Shown here one piece after another: positions 49,885-58,989 of a stretch of DNA of 64,000 nt. Origin of the DNA: Mayfieldus sp963781495 (GTDB lineage: Bacteria; Actinomycetota; Thermoleophilia; Solirubrobacterales; 70-9); NCBI GenBank assembly GCA_963781495.1, contig CAWAFX010000002.1:868001-932000 (forward strand), given 5' to 3'. The notes under the pieces are model-generated. The model saw nothing but the letters and a program-made list of their open reading frames with translations. It was not told the origin of the DNA and did no database searches. The stretch's first letter is position 1. Each line of letters opens with the position of its first letter. Position numbers and translations under genes: made by a program.

Positions 49885-50472
49885 TTATGACTTTTCCCGC
49901 CCGCCGTCGGCTTCGAAGTTGAGGTGGTAGCGGCTGGGCGTCGGCTCGGCCTGGCCCTGGTACTTGCTGCCCGCCTCACGCGAGCCATAGGGGCTCTCGA
50001 CCGGCCCGTCCATGCGCATGAACGAGATCTGGCCGATCGGCATCCGATGGTAGATCGTGATCGGCAGGTTGGCGACGTTGGAGAGCTCGAGCGTCAGGTT
50101 GCCCTCGAAGCCCGCATCGACGAAGCCGGCGGTCGAGTGGATCAGCAGGCCGAGCCGACCGAGCGAGCTCTTGCCCTCGAGCCGGGCGACGAGGTCGTCG
50201 GGCAGGCGCACTCGCTCCAGGGTCTGGCCGAGCACGAACTCGCCCGGATGAAGGATGAAGGGATCCTCCTCCCCGATCTCGACCAGCTCGGTGAGGTCGT
50301 CCATCGGCTGGCGCACGTCGATGAACGGATAGCGGCCGTTGTGAAAGACGCGGAACTTCCCGTCGACTCGTACGTCGACGCTCGATGGCTGCACCATCGT
50401 CGCGTCGTAGGGCTCGAAGGCGAGGCGCCCGGCCTCGATCTCGGCCCGGATCGTGCGGTCGCTCAGAACCAT
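49885..50472 (-). CDS. dcd: dCTP deaminase
   Basis: The 195-residue enzyme contains VLSDRTIRAEIEAGRLAFEP, VQPSSVDVRVDGKFRVFHNG, LVARLEGKSSLGRLGLLIHS, TAGFVDAGFEGNLTLELSNV and ISFMRMDGPVESPYGS. HSTAGFVDAGFEG with the catalytic Glu is typical of Dcd; the protein may be the bifunctional type that goes to dUMP. It supplies dUTP/dUMP for dTMP synthesis. It lies 48 bases upstream of tatA on the same strand. Confidence 0.93.
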   Translation of the reverse strand: MVLSDRTIRAEIEAGRLAFEPYDATMVQPSSVDVRVDGKFRVFHNGRYPFIDVRQPMDDLTELVEIGEEDPFILHPGEFVLGQTLERVRLPDDLVARLEGKSSLGRLGLLIHSTAGFVDAGFEGNLTLELSNVANLPITIYHRMPIGQISFMRMDGPVESPYGSREAGSKYQGQAEPTPSRYHLNFEADGGREKS

Positions 50473-50601
50473 CGCCGGTCTGAAAACAGGGGTCCGTGCA
50501 TGGGCAAATCCAGTCTATTGACGAGGCACCCGTACCCGTTAATGGGGCTTTTCCCGAAGTCACCAAAAAGTGGGGTCAACTCGCGATAGGCATTCCCCGA
50601 T

Positions 50602-50955
50602 ATGGCGCTCAACATGGCAACGGGAAACAGCCAAACGCCGACCAGCAAGGTCCAGACCAAGGTCGAGCTGCACGTCTGCCCTGACTGCACCTCGAAGCTG
50701 GTCCAGCCAGTCGCCTGGGAGCAGGTTGCAAGCAGCAACGAGTGGCGTCTCTGGCGCCGCTGCCCCGAATGCGAGTGGAACGGCGACGACATCCATCTCG
50801 AGTCGACGATCGACGATTACGACGAGCAGCTGGACTTCGGCACCCGTGAGCTGGCCGAGGAACTGCGTGCCCTGCAGCAGTCGAACATGGAAGAGGCGAT
50901 CGACCGCTTCGTCTCCGCCCTGCAGGCCGACCAGATCCTGCCCGAAGACTTTTAG
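50602..50955 (+). CDS. zinc-ribbon protein with CPxC...CPEC motif (117 aa)
   Basis: The protein has a Cys4 zinc ribbon formed by HVCPDCTSKLVQP (about residues 24-36) and RRCPECEWNGDD (about 52-63), then a helical acidic half (FGTRELAEELRALQQSNMEE, AIDRFVSALQADQILPEDF). It has the look of a small transcription-related or regulatory protein. It stands alone between dcd (divergent) and the prenyl synthase (convergent), 3 bases from the latter's stop. A second ATG at 50614 is also possible. Confidence 0.75.
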   Translation: MALNMATGNSQTPTSKVQTKVELHVCPDCTSKLVQPVAWEQVASSNEWRLWRRCPECEWNGDDIHLESTIDDYDEQLDFGTRELAEELRALQQSNMEEAIDRFVSALQADQILPEDF

Positions 50956-50957
50956 CC

Positions 50958-51956
50958 CTAGGCGTAGCGCTCGACCACGCCGTCGGCGACCATCTCCAGC
51001 AGCTCGCGCTGCTCGGCGTCGAAGACCGGTGCGGCGAGGCTGCGCTTGGCTTCGGCAACCATCCGCAGCGCCTCTTCGCGCACTTCCTCCAACGCGCCGG
51101 TGGCGGCGATACGGTCGCAGACCCGCTCCGCCCCCGCCTGATCGAGGCCGCGAAGCTCGACCTCGGCCAGGGCCGGGTCGCGTCGCATTGCGGTGATCAG
51201 AGGCAGCGTCACGGTGCCGTCGAGCAGGTCCGTCCCCCGCGCCTTGCCGGTGCGCTCCGGCGGGCCGCTGACGTCGAGGACGTCGTCGAGGAGCTGGAAG
51301 GCGAGCCCGATCTCGGAGCCGAAGGAACGCAGCTGCTCTTCGCCGCCGCCTCCGTTGGCGCCGCGGCGCGCGGTCCAGCCCATCAGGCAGGCGCACTCGA
51401 ACAGGCGCGCGGTCTTCAGCCGGCAGCGCTCCATGTAGCGCTCGGCGCTGATCGCGGTGTCGTACTCGTCGCGGCGCTGGGCCAGCTCCCCGCGGGCCAG
51501 GGCCACCGAGGCCTGGCTGAGCAGCCCCACCTGGCCGCCGTCCCCGGCCTCCGCGAGCAGCGCGAAGGCGCGCGAAAAGAGCAGGTCGCCCGCCGCCGTC
51601 GCCGGAGCCCGGCCCGAGGTCGCGGCGATCGTGGGCCGGCCGCGGCGCAGCGGCGCGGCGTCGAGGACGTCGTCGTGGACCAGGGTCGCCATGTGCACGA
51701 GCTCGACCGCGGTCGCCGATCGCACCGCCGCCTCGCCTCCGGTGGCGCCGCCGCAGAGCAGCACCAGCAGCGGCCGCAGCCTCTTGCCGCCGGCGAGTAG
51801 CGTCGCCGTGGCGTCGCGCTGCAGACGCGGCCCGTGGCCCTCGGCGGCGTCCCGCAGCTTCGTCTCCACGGCTCCGAGCCGGGTCGGCAGCCAGGCGCTT
51901 GCCGCGTCGAGGACGGCGGTGACCGGCGGCGGCACCGCGGAGTGGCGCGGGCTCAC
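50958..51956 (-). CDS. polyprenyl diphosphate synthase (trans-type)
   Basis: The 332-residue enzyme has the first Asp-rich motif in MATLVHDDVLDAAPLRRGRP, GDLLFSRAFALLAEAG, and the second in GLAFQLLDDVLDVSGPPERT, followed by KARGTDLLDGTVTLPLITAM. These define the all-alpha long-chain prenyl synthases (hepta-, octa- or nonaprenyl). Since the upstream overlapping gene is menG/ubiE, it most likely makes the menaquinone side chain. It is the last gene of the respiratory operon. Confidence 0.93.
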   Translation of the reverse strand: MSPRHSAVPPPVTAVLDAASAWLPTRLGAVETKLRDAAEGHGPRLQRDATATLLAGGKRLRPLLVLLCGGATGGEAAVRSATAVELVHMATLVHDDVLDAAPLRRGRPTIAATSGRAPATAAGDLLFSRAFALLAEAGDGGQVGLLSQASVALARGELAQRRDEYDTAISAERYMERCRLKTARLFECACLMGWTARRGANGGGGEEQLRSFGSEIGLAFQLLDDVLDVSGPPERTGKARGTDLLDGTVTLPLITAMRRDPALAEVELRGLDQAGAERVCDRIAATGALEEVREEALRMVAEAKRSLAAPVFDAEQRELLEMVADGVVERYA

Positions 51957-52714
51957 GGACCTGGCTCCCCGTCCGCCTGCGGTCGGCGGCCGCTGTGGAT
52001 CGCGATGATCCCGCCGGCCAGGACGGTGACCCGGATCGCCTCCAGGCCGGCCGCGTCCATCCGCTCAGCCAGCCCCTGCGGCGATGGGAAGCTGCGCACC
52101 GACTCCGGCAGGTAGCTGTAGGCGTCGCGGTCGCCGGCCAGGGTCCCCAGCAGCGGCACCAGGCGGTCGAACCAGAGCGAGTAGAAGCTCGACAGAGGCG
52201 GCCGCCGGGGCTGGGTGATCTCGAGGATCACCAGGCGTCCGCCGGGGCGCAGGACCCGCGCCATCTCCACCAGCCCGCGGTCGAGGTCGGAGAGGTTGCG
52301 GACCCCGAAGCCGACCGTGACGGCGTCGAAGGACGCGTCCTCGTAGGGCAGCTGCAGCGCATCGGCCCACTCGAAGCGCACCGTGCCCGCCCCGCGCTCG
52401 GCGGCCTTGGCGCGGGCGAGCTCGAGCATCGGCTCGGAGAAATCGCAGCCGGTCACGCTCCCGGCCGGTCCGACCCGCGCCGCCATCTCCAGCGCCAGGT
52501 CACCGGTCCCGCAGCAGACGTCGAGCGCCGCGTCACCGGGTCCGAGCTCGGTGCGGTCGGTCGCGCGCCGGCGCCAGCGGTGGTGCAGGCCGGCGGTCAT
52601 GACCGAGTTCATCGCGTCGTAATGGGCCGCGATGCGGTCGAACATGCGGTTGACCTGGGTCGAGAACTGCTCCGACCCACGGCTGGGGCGTCCGGTGGAG
52701 CTCAAGCTGGGCAT
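51953..52714 (-). CDS. ubiE: demethylmenaquinone methyltransferase (MenG/UbiE)
   Basis: The 253-residue enzyme contains VNRMFDRIAAHYDAMNSVMT, HHRWRRRATDRTELGPGDAA, the SAM motif ALDVCCGTGDLALEMAARVG, FDAVTVGFGVRNLSDLDRGL and VLRPGGRLVILEITQPRRPP. These are MenG/UbiE signatures. It performs the last step in menaquinone synthesis. It overlaps the prenyl synthase by four bases and follows qcrC by 32. Confidence 0.95.
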   Translation of the reverse strand: MPSLSSTGRPSRGSEQFSTQVNRMFDRIAAHYDAMNSVMTAGLHHRWRRRATDRTELGPGDAALDVCCGTGDLALEMAARVGPAGSVTGCDFSEPMLELARAKAAERGAGTVRFEWADALQLPYEDASFDAVTVGFGVRNLSDLDRGLVEMARVLRPGGRLVILEITQPRRPPLSSFYSLWFDRLVPLLGTLAGDRDAYSYLPESVRSFPSPQGLAERMDAAGLEAIRVTVLAGGIIAIHSGRRPQADGEPGP

Positions 52715-52746
52715 CGTCGCGCGAACTGCGACGCTTTGCCGTGCGC

Positions 52747-53451
52747 TCAGTCGCGCGAGGCGAGGAAGTCCGCCAGCGCGTTGAGCTTCTTCGGCGGCAG
52801 ATCCTTGAACGAGGGCATGATGCCGGGGCCGATCTCGAGCGAGCGGACGATCGCCGCGCGCGGGATCCGGGCTCCGATGTGGGTCAGGTCTGGCCCCGGG
52901 CCGTTGTTGCCGTTCTCGCCGATGGTGTGGCAGGCGCCGCAGCCGGACTGCGCCGCAACCTCCTCACCGGCCTTGTATTGGGGCGGCACGGCGAGGGCGA
53001 TCTCGTTCGGCGAGCCGGTGGTGGCGCCGGCGAGGGTCAAATAGGCCATCGCGAGGATGACCATGATCCCGGCGGTGGTCGCGATCGGCCGGTGCTCGGG
53101 CCGGCGCTCCGGGCCGCGGTCGTAGAACGGCAGCAGGATCATCGCCACCATCGCGATCGTCGGGATGATCACCGTCGCCAGCGGGGTGTAGATGGGGTGG
53201 TTTCGGAACACCCGCAGCAGCTCGAAGAGGAAATAGAAGTACCAGTCGGGCCGCGGCACGTAGGTCGTCGTCGTCGGGTCCACGCTGGGTCCCTGGGCCG
53301 CGCCGAGGACCAGCGACAGAACGATCACCACGATGGCGACGACCAGCATCATCGTCGAGTCCTTCAGCACCGCGTAGGGAAAGAACGGCTTGCCCTTCTT
53401 CTTCTGCACCTCGTAGTCGCGGAGGTACTGCTCCTTGTCGCTGTTCTTCAT
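52747..53451 (-). CDS. qcrC: menaquinol:cytochrome c reductase, cytochrome b/c subunit (QcrC)
   Basis: The 234-residue protein combines a subunit-IV-like membrane part (TTYVPRPDWYFYFLFELLRV, FRNHPIYTPLATVIIPTIAM) with a C-terminal cytochrome c domain: the haem-binding CGACHTIGENG (about residues 171-181), and axial Met in GPGIMPSFKDLPPKKLNALA. This fused form is typical of Bacillus QcrC, unlike the dihaem QcrC of mycobacteria. It follows qcrB by ten bases in the qcrABC order. It passes electrons from menaquinol to cytochrome c or an oxidase. Confidence 0.93.
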   Translation of the reverse strand: MKNSDKEQYLRDYEVQKKKGKPFFPYAVLKDSTMMLVVAIVVIVLSLVLGAAQGPSVDPTTTTYVPRPDWYFYFLFELLRVFRNHPIYTPLATVIIPTIAMVAMILLPFYDRGPERRPEHRPIATTAGIMVILAMAYLTLAGATTGSPNEIALAVPPQYKAGEEVAAQSGCGACHTIGENGNNGPGPDLTHIGARIPRAAIVRSLEIGPGIMPSFKDLPPKKLNALADFLASRD

Positions 53452-53461
53452 CGGCCGGCGC

Positions 53462-54367
53462 TCATTCCTCGGAGGCCTCGATCCGGGGCGCGGCGCCGTT
53501 GCCGCTGCCGTTCGCGCCCGCGGTCACCTGTTCGACCGGCAGCGCCGCCTGCGGCGGGTCGGCCTTGAGCCAGGGCGGCGCCGTCGTGCCCAGCTTCACC
53601 ACCAGGTAGAGGTGGGCGCCGATCAGGGCAATGATCGCTCCCGGTATCAGCAGCATGTGGATCGCGTAGAAGCGCGACAGCGTCGTGGCCCCGAACTCCG
53701 GGCCGGCGCGTAAGAAGTCGGCCAGGTAGGGCCCGAGGACGGGCCCCGTCGCGGTGATGTTGTTGGCCACCGTCGTGGCCCAGAAGGACTGCTGGTCGAA
53801 GGGCAGCAGGTATCCGGTCAGCCCCATCACCATCGTCAGGATCAGCAGCACGGCGCCGATCACCCAGTTGAGCTCGCGCGGGTACTTGTAGGCGCCGAAG
53901 AAGAAGACCCGCCCCATGTGGAGGAAGATCAGGATGATCATCACGCTGGCGCCCCACTTGTGCAGCCCGTGAACGAATTCGCCGAGCGGCACGTCGTTGT
54001 TGATGTGGGTGATCGAGCCGTAGGCCTCGGTCGGCGACGGCGTGTAGAACATCGCCAGGAAGACCCCGGTGATCGCCTGGATCACGAAGGCGAACAGGGT
54101 CGCCGAGCCGAGCGTGTAGTACCAGTTGGTCCCCTTCGGGACCTTGCGGTAGAGCATCCCGGTGAGAAAGCCCGAGCCGCCAGTGCGCTGGTCGACCCAG
54201 CCGAGGACGTCCTTGCCTGCCTCGGCCGTTCCGGCCACCAGGCGGTCGGTGTCGCTGGGGGGCGGCGCCGGCTCCTTGGTCAGGTCGGCCGGGGCCTGGC
54301 CGTTGCCATGGCCGTTGGCGCCCGGCTTGGCGGGCTTGCGCAGCGCGGCTGGTAGCGGAAGCTTCAT
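53462..54367 (-). CDS. qcrB: menaquinol:cytochrome c reductase, cytochrome b subunit (QcrB)
   Basis: The 301-residue protein has four spans of the cytochrome b N-half with haem ligands expected in HKWGASVMIILIFLHMGRVF and HMLLIPGAIIALIGAHLYLV, plus YYTLGSATLFAFVIQAITGV and the Qo-site region LGPYLADFLRAGPEFGATTL. The short b6-like form matches the split cytochrome b of the Bacillus-type complex, the C-half being in QcrC. The first 60 residues are a Pro/Ala-rich extension. It lies eight bases after qcrA. Confidence 0.94.
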   Translation of the reverse strand: MKLPLPAALRKPAKPGANGHGNGQAPADLTKEPAPPPSDTDRLVAGTAEAGKDVLGWVDQRTGGSGFLTGMLYRKVPKGTNWYYTLGSATLFAFVIQAITGVFLAMFYTPSPTEAYGSITHINNDVPLGEFVHGLHKWGASVMIILIFLHMGRVFFFGAYKYPRELNWVIGAVLLILTMVMGLTGYLLPFDQQSFWATTVANNITATGPVLGPYLADFLRAGPEFGATTLSRFYAIHMLLIPGAIIALIGAHLYLVVKLGTTAPPWLKADPPQAALPVEQVTAGANGSGNGAAPRIEASEE

Positions 54368-54375
54368 CGCTCAGA

Positions 54376-55047
54376 TCAGGGTGGCGGGAAGGTCGAGGGA
54401 CGCGGGGGATAGAGGTAGTTCCAGATCCCGCCCACGAACTCGCCCGGGTCACGGGCGCGCACCGGCTCCAGCTGCGAGGTGACGCTGTAGCGCGGGCCGA
54501 CCTCGACCTTGCCGGCGCGGATCCGGGTCTGGAAGCGGTCAAGGGGGCGCACCGGCGGGCCGCCGATCCGCTTGCCCTCGAAGTCGTAGACGCCGCCGTG
54601 GCAGGGGCAGATGAAATTGCCCGCAGCCTGGACGAAGCTGACCGGGCAGCCGACGTGGGCGCAGCGGGAGGAGATCGCGATGTAGGTCTTCGGGTCCTCG
54701 TGCAGGTCGGTCGAGCCCTTGCGAACGTAGGCGATCGTCTTGCCGGCCTCGCCGATCCCCTGCACCAACGTGAAGGCGACCTCGCGGTAGGTGTCGGAGC
54801 TGAAGTCGCTGACCGGTCCGACCGCTTCCCAGCGCTCCTTGCCGCGGTGGAACATCGGCGCCACCGCGAAGCCGATCGCGGGCAGCGCCACGGCGCCGAC
54901 GGCGACTCCGCCGATCGCCTGCACGGCGACCGTGAAGGCCCGCCTGCGGGTCATCGACTCGCCGGGGAAATAGCCGGGTGGATCGGGCTTTGCCGGCTCC
55001 TTGCCCGCGAAGGGCCCCGCCTCTCGCTGTTCGCGTTCGTCAGCCAC
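54376..55047 (-). CDS. qcrA: Rieske iron-sulfur subunit of the bc complex (QcrA)
   Basis: The 223-residue protein has one N-terminal membrane helix (FTVAVQAIGGVAVGAVALPA) and a Rieske domain with the two 2Fe-2S ligand loops SRCAHVGCPVSF and FICPCHGGVYDFEG. RRAFTVAVQA directly before the helix resembles a twin-arginine signal (TRRRAF), which is how Rieske proteins are exported, and fits the presence of tatAC nearby. It overlaps the upstream gene by eight bases. Confidence 0.94.
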   Translation of the reverse strand: MADEREQREAGPFAGKEPAKPDPPGYFPGESMTRRRAFTVAVQAIGGVAVGAVALPAIGFAVAPMFHRGKERWEAVGPVSDFSSDTYREVAFTLVQGIGEAGKTIAYVRKGSTDLHEDPKTYIAISSRCAHVGCPVSFVQAAGNFICPCHGGVYDFEGKRIGGPPVRPLDRFQTRIRAGKVEVGPRYSVTSQLEPVRARDPGEFVGGIWNYLYPPRPSTFPPP

Positions 55048-55642
55048 TGTCTGCCGGTCTCGGAATCGCGAAGTCTATTGACTCGGCGGCGCGGTCCAGA
55101 TCGTTCTCGATGCCGGCAGCGGCCGCTTTCTCGGACGCCGCCTCGAGCAGCGCCCGGCCCGCGGCGGGGTCGATCGCCCGGGCCGCCGCCTTGGCTGCGC
55201 GGTGAGCCGCGCCGGAGCCACAGCCGACCGCGACGCAGGCGGCCAGCCAGAGCGGCGGCACCGCGCCCTCGGCGCCCTCGGCGTGTGAGGCGGCGCAGAT
55301 GCTGATCAGGTCGGAGAGCTCAGCCACCGCCTCACCATCGCCCAGCATCGCCAGCCGTTCGAGGCCCAGCGCGTAGAGGTAGTCGCCGGCGAGCAGGGCC
55401 ATGTCCTCGTCCTGGCCGGAGAGGATGCGGGGGCTTCCGTAGTGCAGCTCATAGCCCTCGCGGATCGCCTCCACGACCATGGAGTACTCCCCCGCATCAG
55501 CCGCAGTCCGGGGTCCGGCGGCCGCCAGCGGGCCGAGTGCCGGCTCTGCCCGCGGCTCGACCACGTGGGACGAGATCACCGTGTCCTCATGCCGCAGCTG
55601 CTCGGCGAGCAGCACCAGCGCCTCTTCGGGTCCAGGCGTCAA
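55040..55642 (-). CDS. prenyl-synthase-like helical protein without Asp-rich motifs (200 aa)
   Basis: The protein is all-helical and includes YSMVVEAIREGYELHYGSPR and LLAGDYLYALGLERLAMLGD then AVAELSDLISICAASHAEG. The G-D-Y-L-x-A-x-x-x-x-x-L-A-x-x-G-D pattern resembles the helices after the first Asp-rich motif of polyprenyl synthases, but no DDxxD is present. It is either a degenerate prenyl-synthase relative, perhaps a partner subunit, or an unrelated helical protein. Its position just before qcrA and two genes after the haem genes suggests a part in menaquinone or complex assembly. Confidence 0.65.
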   Translation of the reverse strand: MTPGPEEALVLLAEQLRHEDTVISSHVVEPRAEPALGPLAAAGPRTAADAGEYSMVVEAIREGYELHYGSPRILSGQDEDMALLAGDYLYALGLERLAMLGDGEAVAELSDLISICAASHAEGAEGAVPPLWLAACVAVGCGSGAAHRAAKAAARAIDPAAGRALLEAASEKAAAAGIENDLDRAAESIDFAIPRPADSG

Positions 55643-55653
55643 CGACCGCGAGA

Positions 55654-56925
55654 TTACGCCAGCGCAGCGGCCAGCGACTCGCCTGCGGCCTTCACCGTGC
55701 GCTCGATCGCGGCCTCATCGTGGGCGAGGGAGACGAACCAGGCCTCGAACTGCGAGGGCGGCGGGTAGATGCCGCGGTCGAGCATCGCGCGGCAGAAGCG
55801 TGCGTGAGCGCCGAGGTCGCTGGCCGACGCAGCTGCGAAGTCCCGCACCGGCTCAGGGCTGAAGAAGAGGGTCAGCAGGCCGGGAACGGCGGCGATCTGC
55901 AGCGGCAGTCCGGCGGCAGCCTGGCGCAGCCCGGCCGCGAGCAGATCGGTCAGCTCGCCGAGCCGCGCATAGGCCGGGGCGTCGAGCTGGCGCAGGGTGG
56001 CGAGGCCCGCCGCAACCGCAAGCGGGTTGCCCGACAGCGTCCCGGCCACGTAGACGTCGCCGGCCGGGGCGATCCGCTCCATCAGCTCGCGGCCGCCGCC
56101 GAAGGCCGCCGCCGGCAGCCCTCCTCCGAGCACCTTGCCCAGCACCGTCAGGTCGGGCTCGACCCCGTAGAGCTCCTGGGCGCCCCCGCGGCTGACCCGA
56201 AAGCCCGTGATCACCTCGTCGAAGACGAGCAGGGCGCCGTGCTCGCTCGTCGCCTGGCGCAGGAACTGCAGAAAGCCGTCGGCGGGCGGGACAACGCCCA
56301 TGTTGGCCGCCACCGGTTCGGCCAGCAGCGCCGCGACCTCGTGCCGCTGCAGCGCCTCGGTCACAGCATCACGGTCGTTCCATGGCACCACCACCGTGCC
56401 CGCCGCCTGGGCTGCGGTGACCCCCGGAGAGGCCGGCACGCCGAGGGTCGCCATTCCGGAGCCGGCGTCGACCAGCAGCCCGTCCGAGTGGCCGTGGTAG
56501 GCGCCGGCAAACTTGACCACCACCTCGCGACCGGTCGCGGCCCGGGCCAGGCGCACGGCGCTCATCGCCGCCTCTGTCCCGGAGCTGGTCATCCGCAGCA
56601 TCTGCACCGACGGGATCCGCGCCGCGACCTCGGCCGCCAGCTCGACCTCGCCCGCGGTGGCGGCGCCGTAGCTCGTCCCCCGCCCGGCCGCCTCGCGCAC
56701 CGCTTCGACGACCGCCGGGTGGGCGTGGCCGAGGATCAGCGGGCCCCAGGAGCCGACCCAGTCGAGGTAGCGGTTGCCGTCGACGTCGGTGATCTCGCAG
56801 CCCTCCCCGGCGGCGATGAAGATCGGGTCGCAGCCGATCTGGCGCATCGCCCGCACCGGGGAGTTGACTCCCCCGGGAAGCAGCTGCAGGGCTCGGGCGT
56901 AGAGCTCGGCTGAGCTGTCGCTCAA
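55654..56925 (-). CDS. hemL: glutamate-1-semialdehyde 2,1-aminomutase
   Basis: The 423-residue enzyme starts LSDSSAELYARALQLLPGGV then NSPVRAM (HemL hallmark), has SSGTEAAMSAVRLARAATGR, GAYHGHSDGLLVDAGSG and the PLP lysine in TVLGKVLGGGLPAAAFGG (about residue 256). It makes 5-aminolevulinate in the C5 route. TTG 56925 overlaps the preceding stop. It forms hemB / siroheme-decarboxylase-like / hemL in a row, followed by the bc-complex genes. Confidence 0.95.
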   Translation of the reverse strand: MSDSSAELYARALQLLPGGVNSPVRAMRQIGCDPIFIAAGEGCEITDVDGNRYLDWVGSWGPLILGHAHPAVVEAVREAAGRGTSYGAATAGEVELAAEVAARIPSVQMLRMTSSGTEAAMSAVRLARAATGREVVVKFAGAYHGHSDGLLVDAGSGMATLGVPASPGVTAAQAAGTVVVPWNDRDAVTEALQRHEVAALLAEPVAANMGVVPPADGFLQFLRQATSEHGALLVFDEVITGFRVSRGGAQELYGVEPDLTVLGKVLGGGLPAAAFGGGRELMERIAPAGDVYVAGTLSGNPLAVAAGLATLRQLDAPAYARLGELTDLLAAGLRQAAAGLPLQIAAVPGLLTLFFSPEPVRDFAAASASDLGAHARFCRAMLDRGIYPPPSQFEAWFVSLAHDEAAIERTVKAAGESLAAALA

Positions 56926-57994
56926 CCGTGCTCGGCTTCCCACTCGGCGTAGTCCGGCGTGAAGTAGTGCAGGCGGATCTTCTTGTACTCGGTCGAGGAG
57001 TAGAGGGTGGCCCGGTCCTGCTCTCCGATCTCGCACTCGCGGGCGATCGAATCGAGGACCGCGTCGCACTCCTCCTTCGAGCGTCCGTGGGCCATCGTGA
57101 AGACGCTGTAGGGCCAGTCGGGATAGGTCGGGCGCTGGTAGCAGTGCGAGATTCCGCGGAAGGCGGCCATACGGCGGCCGGTGCTGGCGATCTCGTCCTC
57201 GGGCACGCGCCAGACCCCCATCCCGTTGGCCGAGAAGCCGGCCCTGCGGTGAAAGAGGATCGCCGCCACCCGCCGCAGGATCTTGCGATCGACCATTCCC
57301 TGCAGGTGGGCGAGGAAGTCGCCGGGGCTCATCCCCACCTGCTCGGCGGCGGCGTCGTAGGGGCGGTCGACGACCTGCATCGGGCCCTGGAGGGCGCGGA
57401 TCACCGCGATGTCGGTCTCGTCGTAGGGCTGGGCCTCGAGCTCGCGCGGGGGCGCCATGTCGACGGCTGCGGCGAGCTTGTCGGTGCCGCCCTCCATCTC
57501 CAGGTTCATGTTGATCTTGAAGAGGGTCAGGGTCGGCAGCTCGCGCATCGACTCGGCCCCGGTCTCGCGCATCAGCGCCTCCAGCGTCCCCGGCAGGCCG
57601 AGCTCGGAGTCGGGCGGGGTCGCGATCGTGAACCAGAGGTTGAAGTCGTGGGTGCGCAGGTAGTTGTGCGAGACGCCGGGGTGGGAGTTGACGATCTTGG
57701 CCGCCCGCTGCGGGTTTTCGGAATCGACCTTTGCGGCGACGAGCATCGAGCTGTAGCCGAGCGCCCGGGTGTCGAAGATCGGCGTGATCTCGCGGATGAT
57801 CCGCTGCTCGAGCAGGCGCTGGGTGCGGGCCTTGAGCTCTTCGACCTCCAGCTCGGCCTCCGGTGCGAGCAAGGTGAACGGCTCCCTTTGCAGGGGAAAA
57901 CTCGACTGCAACAGGTTCATCACCCGCCTGTCGACGTCGTCCAGCGGCACCGCCGCTCCGCCGGCCCGCGAGCGCAGCTTCGGCTGCGGAGCCC

Positions 57995-58007
<13 letters not shown>
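56922..58007 (-). CDS. fused siroheme decarboxylase-like protein (AhbA-AhbB)
   Basis: The 361-residue protein has two successive modules each made of an Lrp-type winged helix and a ferredoxin-like AsnC/RAM domain. Module 1 (about 20-175): DRRVMNLLQSSFPL, REITPIFDTRALGYSSMLVA and GVSHNYLRTHDFNLWFTIAT. Module 2 (about 190-355): DIAVIRALQG, LRRVAAILFHRRAGFSANGM and ISHCYQRPTYPDWPYSVFTM. HNYxRxHxFNLWFT and CYxRPxYPxWPYxxFTM are the AhbA/AhbB (NirDL/GH) active-site patterns, not those of a transcription factor. Such enzymes decarboxylate siroheme. Its start overlaps the hemB stop by 13 bases and its stop overlaps hemL. Confidence 0.85.
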
Positions 58008-58966
<959 letters not shown>

Positions 58967-58989
58967 GCCGGCGATTTTAGGGTTCCACC

